A stretch of DNA of 64,000 nucleotides from PALSA-270 sp963770245 (GCA_963770245.1 CAVYOX010000013.1:62001-126000); one strand, 5' to 3'. Numbered from the stretch's first letter, positions 17,674 through 27,208 are shown. Made by a program: numbers and translations. The notes: generated by a model from the sequence alone, not told the origin.

Positions 17674-18885
17674 ATGAAATCCACATTGCTGTTTACGACG
17701 TTATTGCTGGGCTCGCTGTCTGCATTCCTGACGCCGGTTCAGCTCCTCGCGCAGGGCGAGAATCCCAAGCGCATTCGCTATACGGTCTTCGACCTCGGCA
17801 CCTTCGGCGGGGCGGGGACCAATAGCTCAGCGTATGACATGAACAATGCGGGTTGGGTGGCCGGTTCGGCAAACCTGACTGCCGGAGGTCCGCAACACGC
17901 CTTCCTTTGGTATGGCAGAGGGCCTTTGCTCGACCTAGGCACACTGGGCGGACCAAACAGCGAAGCGGGCGGTCCAAACCTTCGAGGAGAAGGAGCGATT
18001 CTTTCCGAGACCACCGAGACGGATCCGAATGGCGAAGACTTCTGCGGTTTCGGTACGCATCTCGAATGCCTGGCGGCGATTTGGCGGAATGGGAAACTGA
18101 CGGCGCTTTCCACTCTGCCGGGAGGCAACAACGCCCAGGCTTACGGTCTCAACAATTCCGGCCAGGTTGTCGGGTTTTCGGAGAATGGCGTCGAAGATTC
18201 AACCTGCGCGGTATCCATTCCGGGTCAAGTTCTCCGCTACCAACCTGTGATTTGGGAACCAAACGGTGCCATTCGGACACTCCGCTTGCCGCACGGCGAC
18301 ACGGTCGGATTTGCTTTCGGGATTAACGACACGGGCCAGTCCGTCGGCTCATCGGGGGTGTGCTCCAACACCTCTTTGCCGCCTGTCCATCCCGGTGGGG
18401 CGCACGCCGTGCTCTGGGAAAAAGATGGCTCGGCCGTTGACCTCGGCGGGCTTGCGGGTGGAGTGTCGAACGTTGCTGGCAGCATCAATAACCGAGGCGA
18501 AGTGGCCGGAACGTCGCAATTTGCCGATGGCAGCGTCCACGCCTTCGTCTGGTCCAAAGAGAAAGGCATGCACGATCTCGGCTCGCTTCCCGGAGCGGTC
18601 GTGACCGTGCCCCCATGCTGCAACACCATTAACGATAGCGGAGAGGTGGTCGGATTTTCGTTCGACGCTACGGGGAACGTGACCGCGTTCGTCTGGCATG
18701 GCAATACGATGGCGGACCTGAATACGCTCCTTCCAAAGGACTCGCCGTGGCAACTGTTATTTGCTCAGTCCCTCAATGATGCTGGAGAAATTGTGGGCCA
18801 AGGCCTGATCGGCGGTGAGTCTCACGCATTCCTGGCGGTCCCCTGTGACCGGGATCATGCTTCCTGGAATGGCTGCAAAGAATAG
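17674..18885 (+). CDS. Secreted HAF-repeat protein
   Basis: 403 residues with GGAG 6 bases before the ATG. Residues 1-26 are a signal peptide ending LLAQ. Repeats follow of the type YTVFDLGTFGG, AYDMNNAGWVAGSA, HAFLWYGRGPLLDLGTLGG, AYGLNNSGQVVGFS, SINNRGEVAGTS, HAFVWSKEKGMHDLGSLPG. This is the extracellular HAF-repeat family, predicted to form a beta propeller. Function unknown; probably a cell-surface or secreted binding protein. Six cysteines, several paired in the middle repeats, suggest disulfides. A second family member lies at 33489-34526. Confidence 0.85.
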   Translation: MKSTLLFTTLLLGSLSAFLTPVQLLAQGENPKRIRYTVFDLGTFGGAGTNSSAYDMNNAGWVAGSANLTAGGPQHAFLWYGRGPLLDLGTLGGPNSEAGGPNLRGEGAILSETTETDPNGEDFCGFGTHLECLAAIWRNGKLTALSTLPGGNNAQAYGLNNSGQVVGFSENGVEDSTCAVSIPGQVLRYQPVIWEPNGAIRTLRLPHGDTVGFAFGINDTGQSVGSSGVCSNTSLPPVHPGGAHAVLWEKDGSAVDLGGLAGGVSNVAGSINNRGEVAGTSQFADGSVHAFVWSKEKGMHDLGSLPGAVVTVPPCCNTINDSGEVVGFSFDATGNVTAFVWHGNTMADLNTLLPKDSPWQLLFAQSLNDAGEIVGQGLIGGESHAFLAVPCDRDHASWNGCKE

Positions 18886-19230
18886 TGCAAAGAATAGTAA
18901 GGAGCAGCACCGAAGGAAATTGGATCACCGAAAGGCCGAGGGTAGTCCGCTCGGAAAACAAGTGGCACGAGCGACTGCCTTCGGCCGATTCAGAGCTCAG
19001 CTTCGAGCCGGCTGCGAGCGGTTTCGAGTCTTCGGGTTGACCCCCTAAAGCCCCCACCATCGTTTGAAAGGGACCTCGGAAAAGGTCCGCGAAGCCCTCC
19101 TGAACTTTCAACTCCCGGATTGCCCGGATTGCCCATCATTTCGGACCCTGCCATTTCGGACCCAGGTTTGTCCATTTGTCACAATTTGCGGGTGTGTGTC
19201 GTTTAAGGTATGTGAAGGGCGGTCTTTATC
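18886..19230. other. Intergenic with short direct repeats
   Basis: No gene seen. Tandem copies of TGCAAAGAATAG begin at the end of the HAF gene (about 18876-18900), and CATTTCGGACCC is repeated near 19138 and 19152. The promoter of the sigma-factor operon should lie at the right end, but no clear consensus was found. Confidence 0.4.
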
Positions 19231-19806
19231 GTGGGAACAGCACAAACCCTGAGTCGTTCGATGACCCGAAGCGAGCGTTCATCGGAACGTTGGAACGAGG
19301 CTGAATTCCGGGCCGTATTTCTTCAGCACTATGCCCGGATCGTCGGCATTCTGATGCGCCTGCTCGGCGATCGCTCCCAGGCCGAGGAGGTGGCGAGCGA
19401 CGCCTTCTGGCGCTTGTACCGCCAGCCCGCGCTCGCGGTCGATGGTAACGTCGGGGGCTGGCTCTATCGCACCGCGACCAACCTGGGAATCGATGCCCTG
19501 CGCGCTTCGAGCCGCCGCCGGCAATATGAAGAGGCGGCCGGAACGCTGAGCCAGGACGGCGCAGCGGGCGGTCCACTCGACGATTTGCTGCGGGAAGAAG
19601 CGTGTGGGCGAGTACGTGCCGCGCTCGCCTCGATCAAACCCGCCAGCGCGCAGCTCCTGATCCTGCGCACCTCCGGCTTCTCCTATAAGGAACTCGCCGC
19701 CGCCCTGGATGTGAAAGTGAGCGGCATCGGTACGATGTTGAACCGCGCCGAAGAGGAATTCCGTAACCGTTATCTTGCGCTTCATTCCAATTTGGAGGAA
19801 CTATGA
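19231..19806 (+). CDS. ECF-type RNA polymerase sigma factor
   Basis: 191 residues from GTG 19231, which has GAAGGGCGG about 10 bases upstream; ATG 19261 is an alternative with no ribosome site. Sigma region 2 covers about residues 25-95 (FLQHYARIVGILMRLLGDRS, AEEVASDAFWRLYRQ, WLYRTATNLGIDALR) and region 4 about 130-180 (LLILRTSGFSYKELAAAL, SGIGTMLNRAEEEF). The gene ends with an ATGA overlap to the anti-sigma gene, and an ABC transporter follows, so it probably controls envelope or antimicrobial-stress export including this operon itself. Confidence 0.9.
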   Translation: MGTAQTLSRSMTRSERSSERWNEAEFRAVFLQHYARIVGILMRLLGDRSQAEEVASDAFWRLYRQPALAVDGNVGGWLYRTATNLGIDALRASSRRRQYEEAAGTLSQDGAAGGPLDDLLREEACGRVRAALASIKPASAQLLILRTSGFSYKELAAALDVKVSGIGTMLNRAEEEFRNRYLALHSNLEEL

Positions 19807-21029
19807 GCTGCATTCACGATGAGATTCTTCGGGCGCATCTGGACGGCGAATTGCCCGCTAGCGAGCGGGGAAGTGTCGGCGAGCACCTGGCTGCGTGCGC
19901 CGACTGTCGCGCCCGTTTCGAAAAGCTGCGCGCTGAGGCCCTGCGCACGGAGAATTGGCTGGCGATTCTTGCCCCGGCCGCGGACAACTCCCCGATCAAT
20001 CCCGGGGAGGCGTATTTGCAGTTCCGCAACTCAGTCGGAACCATCGATGAGCCCACGGTCTCATGGATCACTCGCCTCTTCGCTCCCCGATGGCGTCCCG
20101 CCTGGGGCTTCGCAGCCCTGGCCATAACCGTCGCGATTCTGCTCAGCGTGAACCCGGTTCGCATTTGGGCGCAGCAGGTGCTGGCCATGTTGCGCGTGCA
20201 GAAAATTCAAGTGGTCACGATCGATCCGGCCACACTGATGTCCAGCTCCGCACCGGACGCGCGCCCCTATAAACTCGTGAACCAGTTCATCGCCGACAGC
20301 GTGGTGGTGACGATGGACCCGGGAAAACCCGACATCGTTTCCGACGTGACGCAAGCTGCAGAGTTGACCGGACACCCGATTCGCATCATCGGCAGTCTGC
20401 CAGCCCCCATGAGTGTCGAGGTCAACGGCGAAATCGCCTTCCAGATGACCATTGATCGCGATCGCATTGCGGCTCTGCTCAACGAAGTTGGCCGTTCGGA
20501 CATCCAAATTCCTGAGTCGGCAAACGGCGCCCTGGTCGCCGTTCAAATTCCGAAAACGGTCGTCTCCTCCTACGGCGACTGCCCGGTCCAGCAGAGGTCT
20601 CTGAGCTCGAATCCGCAATCCCGGGCTGAGGCCATGGCGGCGCGCAAGATGGAACGCCTGGCAAGCGCGAAGGACACAAACTGCACCTATCTTATTCAGG
20701 CCCCAAGTCCGACGGTGAGCGTTCCACCCAACCTCGACATGGCGGGCATTGCTGAAGCCGCATTGGAACTGGTGGGCATGAGCCCGGCGGAGGCGCGTTC
20801 CTTCTGCCAGACGGTTGACTGGTCCTCGACGCTAGTGGTCCCGATCCCGAGCAATTCGAGCTCCTATGAGACCGTGGCGGTGGACGGCGTTGAAGGTACT
20901 CTGATCACCCAGACGCTCTCCGAGGGGAATCGGTATAGTCTGTTGTGGGTCAAGGACGGCGTGATCTATTCGCTCGCAGGTCACGGCGGCTCGTCCGAGG
21001 CCTTAAGCCTTGCTGCTTCGCTGCGTTGA
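19803..21029 (+). CDS. Anti-sigma factor with zinc-finger domain and exported C-terminal domain
   Basis: 408 residues. The N-terminus has the zf-HC2 anti-sigma motif: CIHDEILRAHLDGEL then HLAACADCRARFEKLR, giving H-x3-C-x2-C. One transmembrane segment near residues 100-118 (WGFAALAITVAILLSVNPV) is followed by an extracytoplasmic part of about 290 residues with a DUF4367-like end (VAVDGVEGTLITQTLSEGN, SLLWVKDGVIYSLAGHG). It holds the sigma factor encoded just upstream (4-base overlap) inactive at the membrane until a signal is sensed outside. The long sensor domain is larger than in minimal anti-sigma factors. Confidence 0.88.
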   Translation: MSCIHDEILRAHLDGELPASERGSVGEHLAACADCRARFEKLRAEALRTENWLAILAPAADNSPINPGEAYLQFRNSVGTIDEPTVSWITRLFAPRWRPAWGFAALAITVAILLSVNPVRIWAQQVLAMLRVQKIQVVTIDPATLMSSSAPDARPYKLVNQFIADSVVVTMDPGKPDIVSDVTQAAELTGHPIRIIGSLPAPMSVEVNGEIAFQMTIDRDRIAALLNEVGRSDIQIPESANGALVAVQIPKTVVSSYGDCPVQQRSLSSNPQSRAEAMAARKMERLASAKDTNCTYLIQAPSPTVSVPPNLDMAGIAEAALELVGMSPAEARSFCQTVDWSSTLVVPIPSNSSSYETVAVDGVEGTLITQTLSEGNRYSLLWVKDGVIYSLAGHGGSSEALSLAASLR

Positions 21030-21040
21030 TTCAGTAACCG

Positions 21041-21973
21041 ATGCAGATGAGTCGATCTTCTAGTCTGGCCATACGTACTCGCGGGCTACGCAAAGTCTTC
21101 GGCGGCAAGGTGGCGGTCCGAAACCTCACCTTGGAGGTGGCTCGGGGTGAGGTGTTCGGGTTCCTGGGGCCGAACGGTGCCGGGAAGAGCACCTCGGTGA
21201 AGATGCTGCTGGGCCTGATATTCCCCACGAGCGGCGAGGCGGAGATTTTAGGCCGTCCTGTGGGCGACGTCACCGCACGTCGCAACGTTGGGTTTCTTCC
21301 CGAACACTTCCGCTTCTACGATTGGCTGACTGCAACGGAGCTGCTCAAACTGCACGGTCGGCTCTACGGCATGGCGCGCGCGAGGCTCGAGCAGACCGTT
21401 CCTCGCTTGCTCGACCTGGTCGGGCTCACGCCCCACCGCGACAAATGCCTGCGCGAGTTTTCGAAAGGCATGTTGCAGCGCATCGGTCTCGCCCAGGCAC
21501 TGCTGAATGAACCCGATTTGATCTTCCTCGACGAGCCCACCTCAGGCCTTGATCCCATCGGCCGCCGCCTGGTGCGCGACATCATCAAAGCCCAGTGCGA
21601 CCGCGGCGCAACCGTGCTGCTCAACTCCCATCTCTTGGGAGAGGTTGAGATCACCTGCGACCGGGTCGCTTTTATCAAAGATGGGGAGGTGCTCGAGACC
21701 CGGGAACTGAACGCCGATACTGAAGAAACGGTGACGGTGTCGATCCGAGCGCGGAACATGACTGCCCAAGTCGTGGGCGGCCTGGCACGCTGGACTAGCG
21801 CGGCTCGCGCGGAAGCCGATCACCTGACTCTCACCCTGTCATCGAGTGGCCTGCTACCGGAGATTGTGCGCTACCTGGTCGCACAGGGGGCCGATGTCTA
21901 TGAGGTGATTCCTCAGCGGCTTTCGCTCGAGGAACGCTTCCTCGAAATCGTCGGCAGCGACGGAGGCCTGTGA
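21041..21973 (+). CDS. ABC transporter ATP-binding protein
   Basis: 310 residues. Walker A GFLGPNGAGKSTSVKMLLG near residue 45, Q-loop region VGFLPEHFRFYDWLT, signature FSKGMLQRIGLAQALL, Walker B LIFLDEPTSGLDP and switch LLNSHLLGEVE are all intact. The last 80 residues form the regulatory tail common to CcmA/NatA-type ATPases. It starts 12 bases after the anti-sigma stop and overlaps the permease gene by one base, so it powers that permease. Start may be ATG 21041 or 21047. Substrate unknown; ATPases of this type often export drugs, peptides or envelope lipids. Confidence 0.9.
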   Translation: MQMSRSSSLAIRTRGLRKVFGGKVAVRNLTLEVARGEVFGFLGPNGAGKSTSVKMLLGLIFPTSGEAEILGRPVGDVTARRNVGFLPEHFRFYDWLTATELLKLHGRLYGMARARLEQTVPRLLDLVGLTPHRDKCLREFSKGMLQRIGLAQALLNEPDLIFLDEPTSGLDPIGRRLVRDIIKAQCDRGATVLLNSHLLGEVEITCDRVAFIKDGEVLETRELNADTEETVTVSIRARNMTAQVVGGLARWTSAARAEADHLTLTLSSSGLLPEIVRYLVAQGADVYEVIPQRLSLEERFLEIVGSDGGL

Positions 21974-22803
21974 TGGGTGTCTGGATCATGGCCGGGGTGA
22001 CATTCCGCGAAGCCGCCCGCAAGAAAATGCTGTGGATGGCGCTCGGTGCCGGCGGGGCTTTCCTCATCCTGTTCGGCACCGGACTGCATTTTCAGGCCAA
22101 GGATTTTGCCGCGCACGCCATGAGCCCGGTCTTGCGGCGGGAAATCTCCTTCACCATGGTGACCATGGGTCTTTATGCCGTCGACCTCCTCGCGGTGCTG
22201 ATGACCATCCTCACTTCCGTCGATACCCTGTCAGGAGAAATCGCCTCGGGGACGATCCAGGCGATTGCCACCAAGCCGGTTCCACGCTGGCAGCTGCTTC
22301 TCGGGAAATGGTTTGGCTTTGTCGGGATGCTCACCGTCTACATCGCGATCATGGTGATTGGCGTGAACTCCGTAACCTACGCGATGGCGGGGGTGACCGC
22401 CCCCCACCTGATTCGCGGTCTCTCGCTCATCTGGATGGAGAGCATCGTGTTGCTTTCCGTGACTTTTGTTTTCGGCACCTACTTTTCGACGCTAACGAGC
22501 GGCGTGCTCGCGCTTGGCCTCCACGGGCTGGCATTTCTTGGCGGCTGGATCGAGCAGGCCGGCGCCATCAGCCAGACGCCAAGCGCCGTGAAAGTCGGCG
22601 TCATTGCAAGCCTTCTCATGCCGAGCGAAGCCCTGTGGCGTCGCGCCGCCTTTGAAATGCAATCTCCGCTGGCGAATGCCATGCACATGTCTCCGTTCAG
22701 CACTCTCTCGGTTCCGAGCCTGTCCATGGTGGTTTATGCGGGGCTGTACTTGGCAATCGCGCTGGCCGTCGCGATCCGCCGCTTCTCGCGGCAGGATCTA
22801 TGA
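21973..22803 (+). CDS. ABC-2 type transporter permease
   Basis: 276 residues; ATG 21973 shares its A with the TGA of the ATPase gene, and GGAGG lies 7 bases upstream. Six hydrophobic segments are visible (for example MLWMALGAGGAFLILFGTGL, VDLLAVLMTILTSVDTLSG, WFGFVGMLTVYIAIMVIGV, VYAGLYLAIALAVAIRRF). The segment SGEIASGTIQAIATKPVPRW is the conserved ABC-2 loop that contacts the ATPase. It is the last gene of the sigma/anti-sigma/ABC operon. Confidence 0.88.
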   Translation: MGVWIMAGVTFREAARKKMLWMALGAGGAFLILFGTGLHFQAKDFAAHAMSPVLRREISFTMVTMGLYAVDLLAVLMTILTSVDTLSGEIASGTIQAIATKPVPRWQLLLGKWFGFVGMLTVYIAIMVIGVNSVTYAMAGVTAPHLIRGLSLIWMESIVLLSVTFVFGTYFSTLTSGVLALGLHGLAFLGGWIEQAGAISQTPSAVKVGVIASLLMPSEALWRRAAFEMQSPLANAMHMSPFSTLSVPSLSMVVYAGLYLAIALAVAIRRFSRQDL

Positions 22804-22960
22804 GCCGTTAAAGCGGGTTGCGCTTCATCGCCCGATAGCGGGGTGCACACTTTCGCCGCGCAAAACTACCTTGCATCTGATTGCGTAACGGATTGGCCCC
22901 TGGTGGCGGCGAGTCTGGCCGAGCAAGAGACGGGTGGCGAAACGAGACTCATTCGAGGGT

Positions 22961-25417
22961 TCAGTCGTAGCGCAAAGCGATCGCCGGATCCACCTGCATG
23001 GCGCGACGCGCGGGAATGTAGCAGGCAGCTAGGGCGATCAACAGGAGCAGTGCGGCGATCGTGAGGAATGTGACCGGGTCGCTCGGGCTTACGCCGTAGA
23101 GCATCTTTGCCATCAGCCGGGTAAGCGCGAGCGAGCCCGCGATGCCGATACTCACGCCGACCAATGCCAGTTTCATTCCGTCGCCGAGCACCAGGCGCAA
23201 TACTGCGCCCCGGTCAGCGCCGAGCGCCATACGAATTCCGATCTCGTGCGTGCGCCGCTCGACCAGGTACGAAATGATGCCGTAGATGCCAATGCTCGCG
23301 AGAACCAGCGCTAAGGCGGCGAAGATGCCCAGAAGAATCATGGAAAACCGCCGGGTGGCGAGCGACTCAGAGATGAGATCGTCCATCGTCCGCACTCCAT
23401 AGAGGACTTGTTCGCTGCTCATTTCTTGACTGTTGCGGCGAATCGCATCCAAAACTGTAGAGGAAGGAACGGCCGCGTCGGTGCGAAGCAGCTCGCGAGA
23501 ACCCGAGGGAGTCATCGCGATAAAGGCGTCCGGCATCTGCATCCCAGGAATATAGAACTGGGCGCGCAGCGAGTGGCTGTCATCGAGGTCGAGTCCCCAC
23601 TGCTTGACGTGCCCGACAATGCCAACAACTTCGGCCTGGGCGCGTCCGTTATTTAGGTTGATGCGTTTTCCCATCGCATCTTGATTGGGGAAATAGGTGC
23701 GGGCAAAGACGTCGTCAATCACCACCACCGGCCGCGAGTGTTCGTCGTCCTGGGAGTTGAAAAAGCGGCCGCGCTCGAGCGGGATGCCCATCACCTTCAG
23801 ATAGTCTGGCCCGACGATGTAGTCCACCGCCCAATTCATGTCGTGTTCGCTGGCGGGTGTTGGCTGGCCCTCGAGCCAGAACAGCTGCTCATCGTCGACG
23901 TCCATCGGGACCGCGCCCCAGCTCATTGAGGCGTCAAGGACACCCGGAATCGATGCCAGCTTTTCATCCAGGTCACGAAACCTAGCCCGAATGGCGTCCA
24001 TGCTCGCGGTCGTCATCGACGGGGGAAGCGATAGCCCGAAGCTCAGTACATGGTGGGGATTGAAGCCCGGATCGGCACTCCATAGCCGCGTCAAGCTGCG
24101 AATCATCAGCCCCGCTCCGATCAGCAGTACCAAGGCCATCGCCAGTTCGGCCACGACGAAGATATTCTGGGTGTGATGGCGCGCGCTCGCACTGCGACCG
24201 CCTTCCTTGAGGGTTTGCTGGAGGTTTGGTTGCGAGGCCTGGAGCGACGGCGCCAAACCGAACATGAGTCCCGCGGCCAAGGAAATCGTCATGGTGAACA
24301 GCAGAACGCGAGCGTCGAGGCCGATTTCCTCCGCGCGCGGCAAAGCGGCGGGCAGCAATCCGAGCAGAGCAGCCGTCTCCCAGTGTGCCAGCAGCAGGCC
24401 GAGAGCGCCTCCGGCCAGCGCCAGCAGAGTGCTTTCGGTCAGAAGTTGGCGCAGCACCCGCGCCCGGGTTGCGCCCATTGCGATACGAATGGCAAATTCG
24501 CGGGCTCGCCCGGTCGAACGCGCGAGCAAGAGATTGGCGACGTTGACACAGGCAATCAGCAACACAAACCCGACCGCGGCCAGAAGCAGCAGAAGAGACG
24601 ACTGGATGGAACCAACCACCTGGGTTTTCAGCAGGACGAGCTTTGCGCTGATGCCCTTGTCCGTATCGGGATAGGCCGCGGCTAGGTCCTCGGTAACCGT
24701 CCGCATGTCGGCCCGGGCCTGCTCGAGCGAAACTCCGGGCTTGAGCCGGCCGATGCCATGGATGCCGAGCCCGGCGCCGCGGTTCAGGAGCAAATTGTTG
24801 GTCCATTGTCCGATGGGCACATACACGGCCGGATCCCGGAAACTCGGAATAAGAAGATGAAAACTCGAGGGGATCACGCCCACGATGCTGTAGTTTCTGC
24901 CATCCAGGGTGAGACTCCGATTCAGAACGTCCGGCCCAGCCTCCAGTTTACGTTTCCAGAAACCTTCGCTGACCAGCACCAGAGGCGCTCCCCCGACCCG
25001 GTCCTCGTCGGGCGCGAAGGAGCGCCCGAGAATGGGTCGCACACCGAGTACCGCCAGAAAGTCCGAGGAAACAAACTCGCCCTTGACCTGCTCGGCCTCA
25101 CCGGTCCCGGTGAGACTGAAACTCGCGGTCCGCGCCACCGCGATCGCCGAAAAACTGTGATTGTCTTTCTGCCAATCGCGAAAATTGGGATAGGAGATGG
25201 AGCCTCCTTCAAAATTCGGCTTGTTCTCGTGGATGGCAACCAGTTGGTCCGGGTGCGGAAACGGCAGAGGATTGATCAGGACGCCGTTGATGACCGAAAA
25301 CAGGGCGCTGTTCACCCCGATGCCGAGAGCCAGAGTCAGTACCGCAACCGCTGTGAATCCCCGGGACCTGCCCAACTGACGCAACGCATACCGCAAGTCT
25401 TGCAGAAGGATGTGCAT
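22961..25417 (-). CDS. ADOP-type FtsX/MacB permease (PadR/HAAS-associated)
   Basis: 818 residues from ATG 25417 (GAGGCGAT upstream); the frame extends 36 bases further to a GTG without support. It opens MHILLQDLRYALRQLGRSRG then VLTLALGIGVNSALFSVING. First FtsX block LLLLLAAVGFVLLIACVNVA, REFAIRIAMGATRARVLRQL; second block YLVERRTHEIGIRMALGAD; ends CYIPARRAMQVDPAIALRYD. Both halves and all membrane segments appear intact. It is the last gene of the padR-haas-ADOP cluster, with a decayed ADOP copy between it and haas, so it may still be read from the padR promoter. Substrate unknown. Confidence 0.9.
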   Translation of the reverse strand: MHILLQDLRYALRQLGRSRGFTAVAVLTLALGIGVNSALFSVINGVLINPLPFPHPDQLVAIHENKPNFEGGSISYPNFRDWQKDNHSFSAIAVARTASFSLTGTGEAEQVKGEFVSSDFLAVLGVRPILGRSFAPDEDRVGGAPLVLVSEGFWKRKLEAGPDVLNRSLTLDGRNYSIVGVIPSSFHLLIPSFRDPAVYVPIGQWTNNLLLNRGAGLGIHGIGRLKPGVSLEQARADMRTVTEDLAAAYPDTDKGISAKLVLLKTQVVGSIQSSLLLLLAAVGFVLLIACVNVANLLLARSTGRAREFAIRIAMGATRARVLRQLLTESTLLALAGGALGLLLAHWETAALLGLLPAALPRAEEIGLDARVLLFTMTISLAAGLMFGLAPSLQASQPNLQQTLKEGGRSASARHHTQNIFVVAELAMALVLLIGAGLMIRSLTRLWSADPGFNPHHVLSFGLSLPPSMTTASMDAIRARFRDLDEKLASIPGVLDASMSWGAVPMDVDDEQLFWLEGQPTPASEHDMNWAVDYIVGPDYLKVMGIPLERGRFFNSQDDEHSRPVVVIDDVFARTYFPNQDAMGKRINLNNGRAQAEVVGIVGHVKQWGLDLDDSHSLRAQFYIPGMQMPDAFIAMTPSGSRELLRTDAAVPSSTVLDAIRRNSQEMSSEQVLYGVRTMDDLISESLATRRFSMILLGIFAALALVLASIGIYGIISYLVERRTHEIGIRMALGADRGAVLRLVLGDGMKLALVGVSIGIAGSLALTRLMAKMLYGVSPSDPVTFLTIAALLLLIALAACYIPARRAMQVDPAIALRYD

Positions 25418-25469
25418 ATCGCCTCGCTCCCGCCGATCTGGCACGGGGTGCAATCAAAGGGCCCCAGCG

Positions 25470-26012
25470 CAGCCCAGGCCTATCTCGTTGCAGAGCAAGC
25501 CCAGGGTGCGGGCGACACCAGCGCTTGCAGAACGCCATATGTTCGAAAACGGAGGCTCGCGTCCAGTTCCGGACAGGGGTCGGGCCGCTTTTCCCCTGGA
25601 ACCTGGCACCGGAGGATTACTCTGTGCGCCCGGCAGGGGTAAGAACGAGGCAGAGACAGTCAGTCCTTGGACCCGCTCTGGCTCATCGGTTCCCGACAGG
25701 TTGAAATACAAGAAGCGCCATGCCGCGAGCTCCTCAAACCTGCGTGTCTGATCCTTCCAATCGATGAAGTCTGCGGAGGACACCGGGGAGGTGGCTGCTC
25801 GGTTCTTCAGGCTGGTTTCCCAAATGATGGCCAGCCGATCCGGATCCTTGAAAGGCAGCGGCTTCAGCAGCACAGAATCGACGACGCTGAAAATCGCAGT
25901 GTTCGCGCCGATCCCCAAGGCAGGGTGAGAGCGGCCACCGCCAGGAAGCCAGGGCTTTTCCAGAGCCGCCGCGCGCCGTAGCGGGCATCCTGCCAGAATG
26001 TCTCCAAATGGG
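25470..26012 (-). pseudogene. Decayed ADOP permease, N-terminal part only
   Basis: Reading from about 26012, LETFWQDARYGARRLWKSPG FLAVAALTL matches the ADOP N-terminus, but one base is missing in the TLALGIG region and the family frame resumes one phase away as ALGIGANTAIFSVVDSVLL and RLAIIWETSLKNRAATSPVS. After VSASFLPLPGAQ further shifts destroy the frame, and a trace of the AFWKRWFGxDP region remains near 25540. The remaining 600 residues are absent. The normal start codon is replaced by a sequence reading CATTTGGAG. It sits between haas and an intact ADOP on the same strand. Confidence 0.85.
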
Positions 26013-26192
26013 AGAAGGCGGCCATCTTCCAAGAGGCCTCGGCTCGATCGCTCGAGGATCCATTTTACTTCCGATCCGTGTGAGCAAATCATCTCACTCC
26101 AACCGCTCCCTCGACCCGGCGCTCGAAGACCAGCATGACCGGGCTTAGATACTCGCTGCATTCGGCGACCGGTCGGCGACGAGTGAGATGGC

Positions 26193-26804
26193 TCACGGGA
26201 TTGAGGCGTCTCGCCAGGCACGTGGTCGCCAGAATTTGCGAATGCTCCAGTTTCCAAACAGGAAGCTGAGGAGCAGCAGTCCTCCGCCCAGGAATAACCC
26301 AATGGGAATCAGCCACCAGCCGAGAATCTCTTGGCCATGGGGTGGCTGGCTGGAACTGGTTAGATAGAGGGTCGAGGAACCGTCAGGGTAGGAGTTTTTC
26401 CATAATCCGGTGGCGTGTGGCCAAATCAGCTTAAGTGCAGCGAACATGACGAATGCTCCGCCGATGCCATAGCCGACGACAGAGACCAGGAAGACGGCCA
26501 GACCGACGAAACTGAGAGTGGCCCAGCGGAAGAGGCTTCGCAGGCTCAGGAACGGAGAGCGTGTGACTTGAGCACGCTTCAGCAGGTCATCGGTTCGGTA
26601 GCGGCTGGCGAGTTCCTCGGGTGTGCCGAGTGCGGCGAGTGTGGATGCAAGGGTGGCAGCATCGCCGGAGGTTTTGTCGAGGATGTGAGTCCGGATTTCC
26701 TCGACAATGTCGTTGGCATCCTCCTCCATGAGCTGAAACAGTTGCTTGCGCAGAACCGCAAGATAGAGATCGACGGTCTTTTGGGATTCGGCAGAAAGGA
26801 TCAT
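26193..26804 (-). CDS. HAAS-domain membrane protein
   Basis: 203 residues from ATG 26804, with GGAAGGA upstream and an ATGA overlap with padR. Residues 1-85 are a HAAS (DUF1700-like) helical domain: KTVDLYLAVLRKQLFQLMEE, NDIVEEIRTHILDKT, ALGTPEELASRYRTDDLL. Three or so transmembrane segments follow (LSFVGLAVFLVSVVGYGIGG, IGLFLGGGLLLLSFLFGNW). HAAS proteins are standard partners of PadR and are thought to link it to the membrane. Translation is coupled to padR. A charged C-terminal end faces the cytoplasm. Confidence 0.85.
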   Translation of the reverse strand: MILSAESQKTVDLYLAVLRKQLFQLMEEDANDIVEEIRTHILDKTSGDAATLASTLAALGTPEELASRYRTDDLLKRAQVTRSPFLSLRSLFRWATLSFVGLAVFLVSVVGYGIGGAFVMFAALKLIWPHATGLWKNSYPDGSSTLYLTSSSQPPHGQEILGWWLIPIGLFLGGGLLLLSFLFGNWSIRKFWRPRAWRDASIP

Positions 26805-27202
26805 GGTCTTTCCTTCCTCATCTCTTCTTTTCTTATCTCTTTGTCTAGAGGTGCGAGCAGGTTGGTCATGCTGCCGGCGAATCGAGCCCAAATGCGCGTC
26901 ATCTCCAGGGCGCGTTGCCGACCGGCTGAGGTGAGTCGATAGTATTTGCGAGGATGCCCGAACTCGGATTCGACCCATTCGGATTCGACAAGCCCGAGGG
27001 TGCGCAGCCGATTGAGGAGCGGGTAAACCGTGCCCTCGACGACGATGAGATCCGAATTTACTTCGAGATCGCGAAGGATTTCGAGCCCATAGAGCCGGCC
27101 ATCCCAGAGCGCAGCGAGGATGGCGAGTTCGAGAGAGCCCTTACGAAGTTGGACTTCCCATTTCTCGGCGCTTTCTGGTACTGGTGATGTCGACCGCGTC
27201 AC
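26801..27202 (-). CDS. PadR-family transcriptional regulator
   Basis: 133 residues. The winged helix is clear: KGSLELAILAALWDGRLYGL, EGTVYPLLNRLRTLGLVESE, the wing HPRKYYRLTSAGRQ, then a dimerisation helix MTRIWARFAGSMTNLL. The start is GTG 27202, about 7 bases from a strong promoter's -10, so the mRNA is probably leaderless. It overlaps haas by ATGA and heads the haas/ADOP cluster. The operator inside its own promoter indicates autorepression and control of the permease downstream. Confidence 0.9.
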   Translation of the reverse strand: MTRSTSPVPESAEKWEVQLRKGSLELAILAALWDGRLYGLEILRDLEVNSDLIVVEGTVYPLLNRLRTLGLVESEWVESEFGHPRKYYRLTSAGRQRALEMTRIWARFAGSMTNLLAPLDKEIRKEEMRKERP

Positions 27203-27208
27203 CGCACC

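Noticed and set aside
24758..25642. 294-residue plus-strand frame across the ADOP start
   Set aside because: Antisense shadow that crosses both the intact ADOP and the decayed copy.
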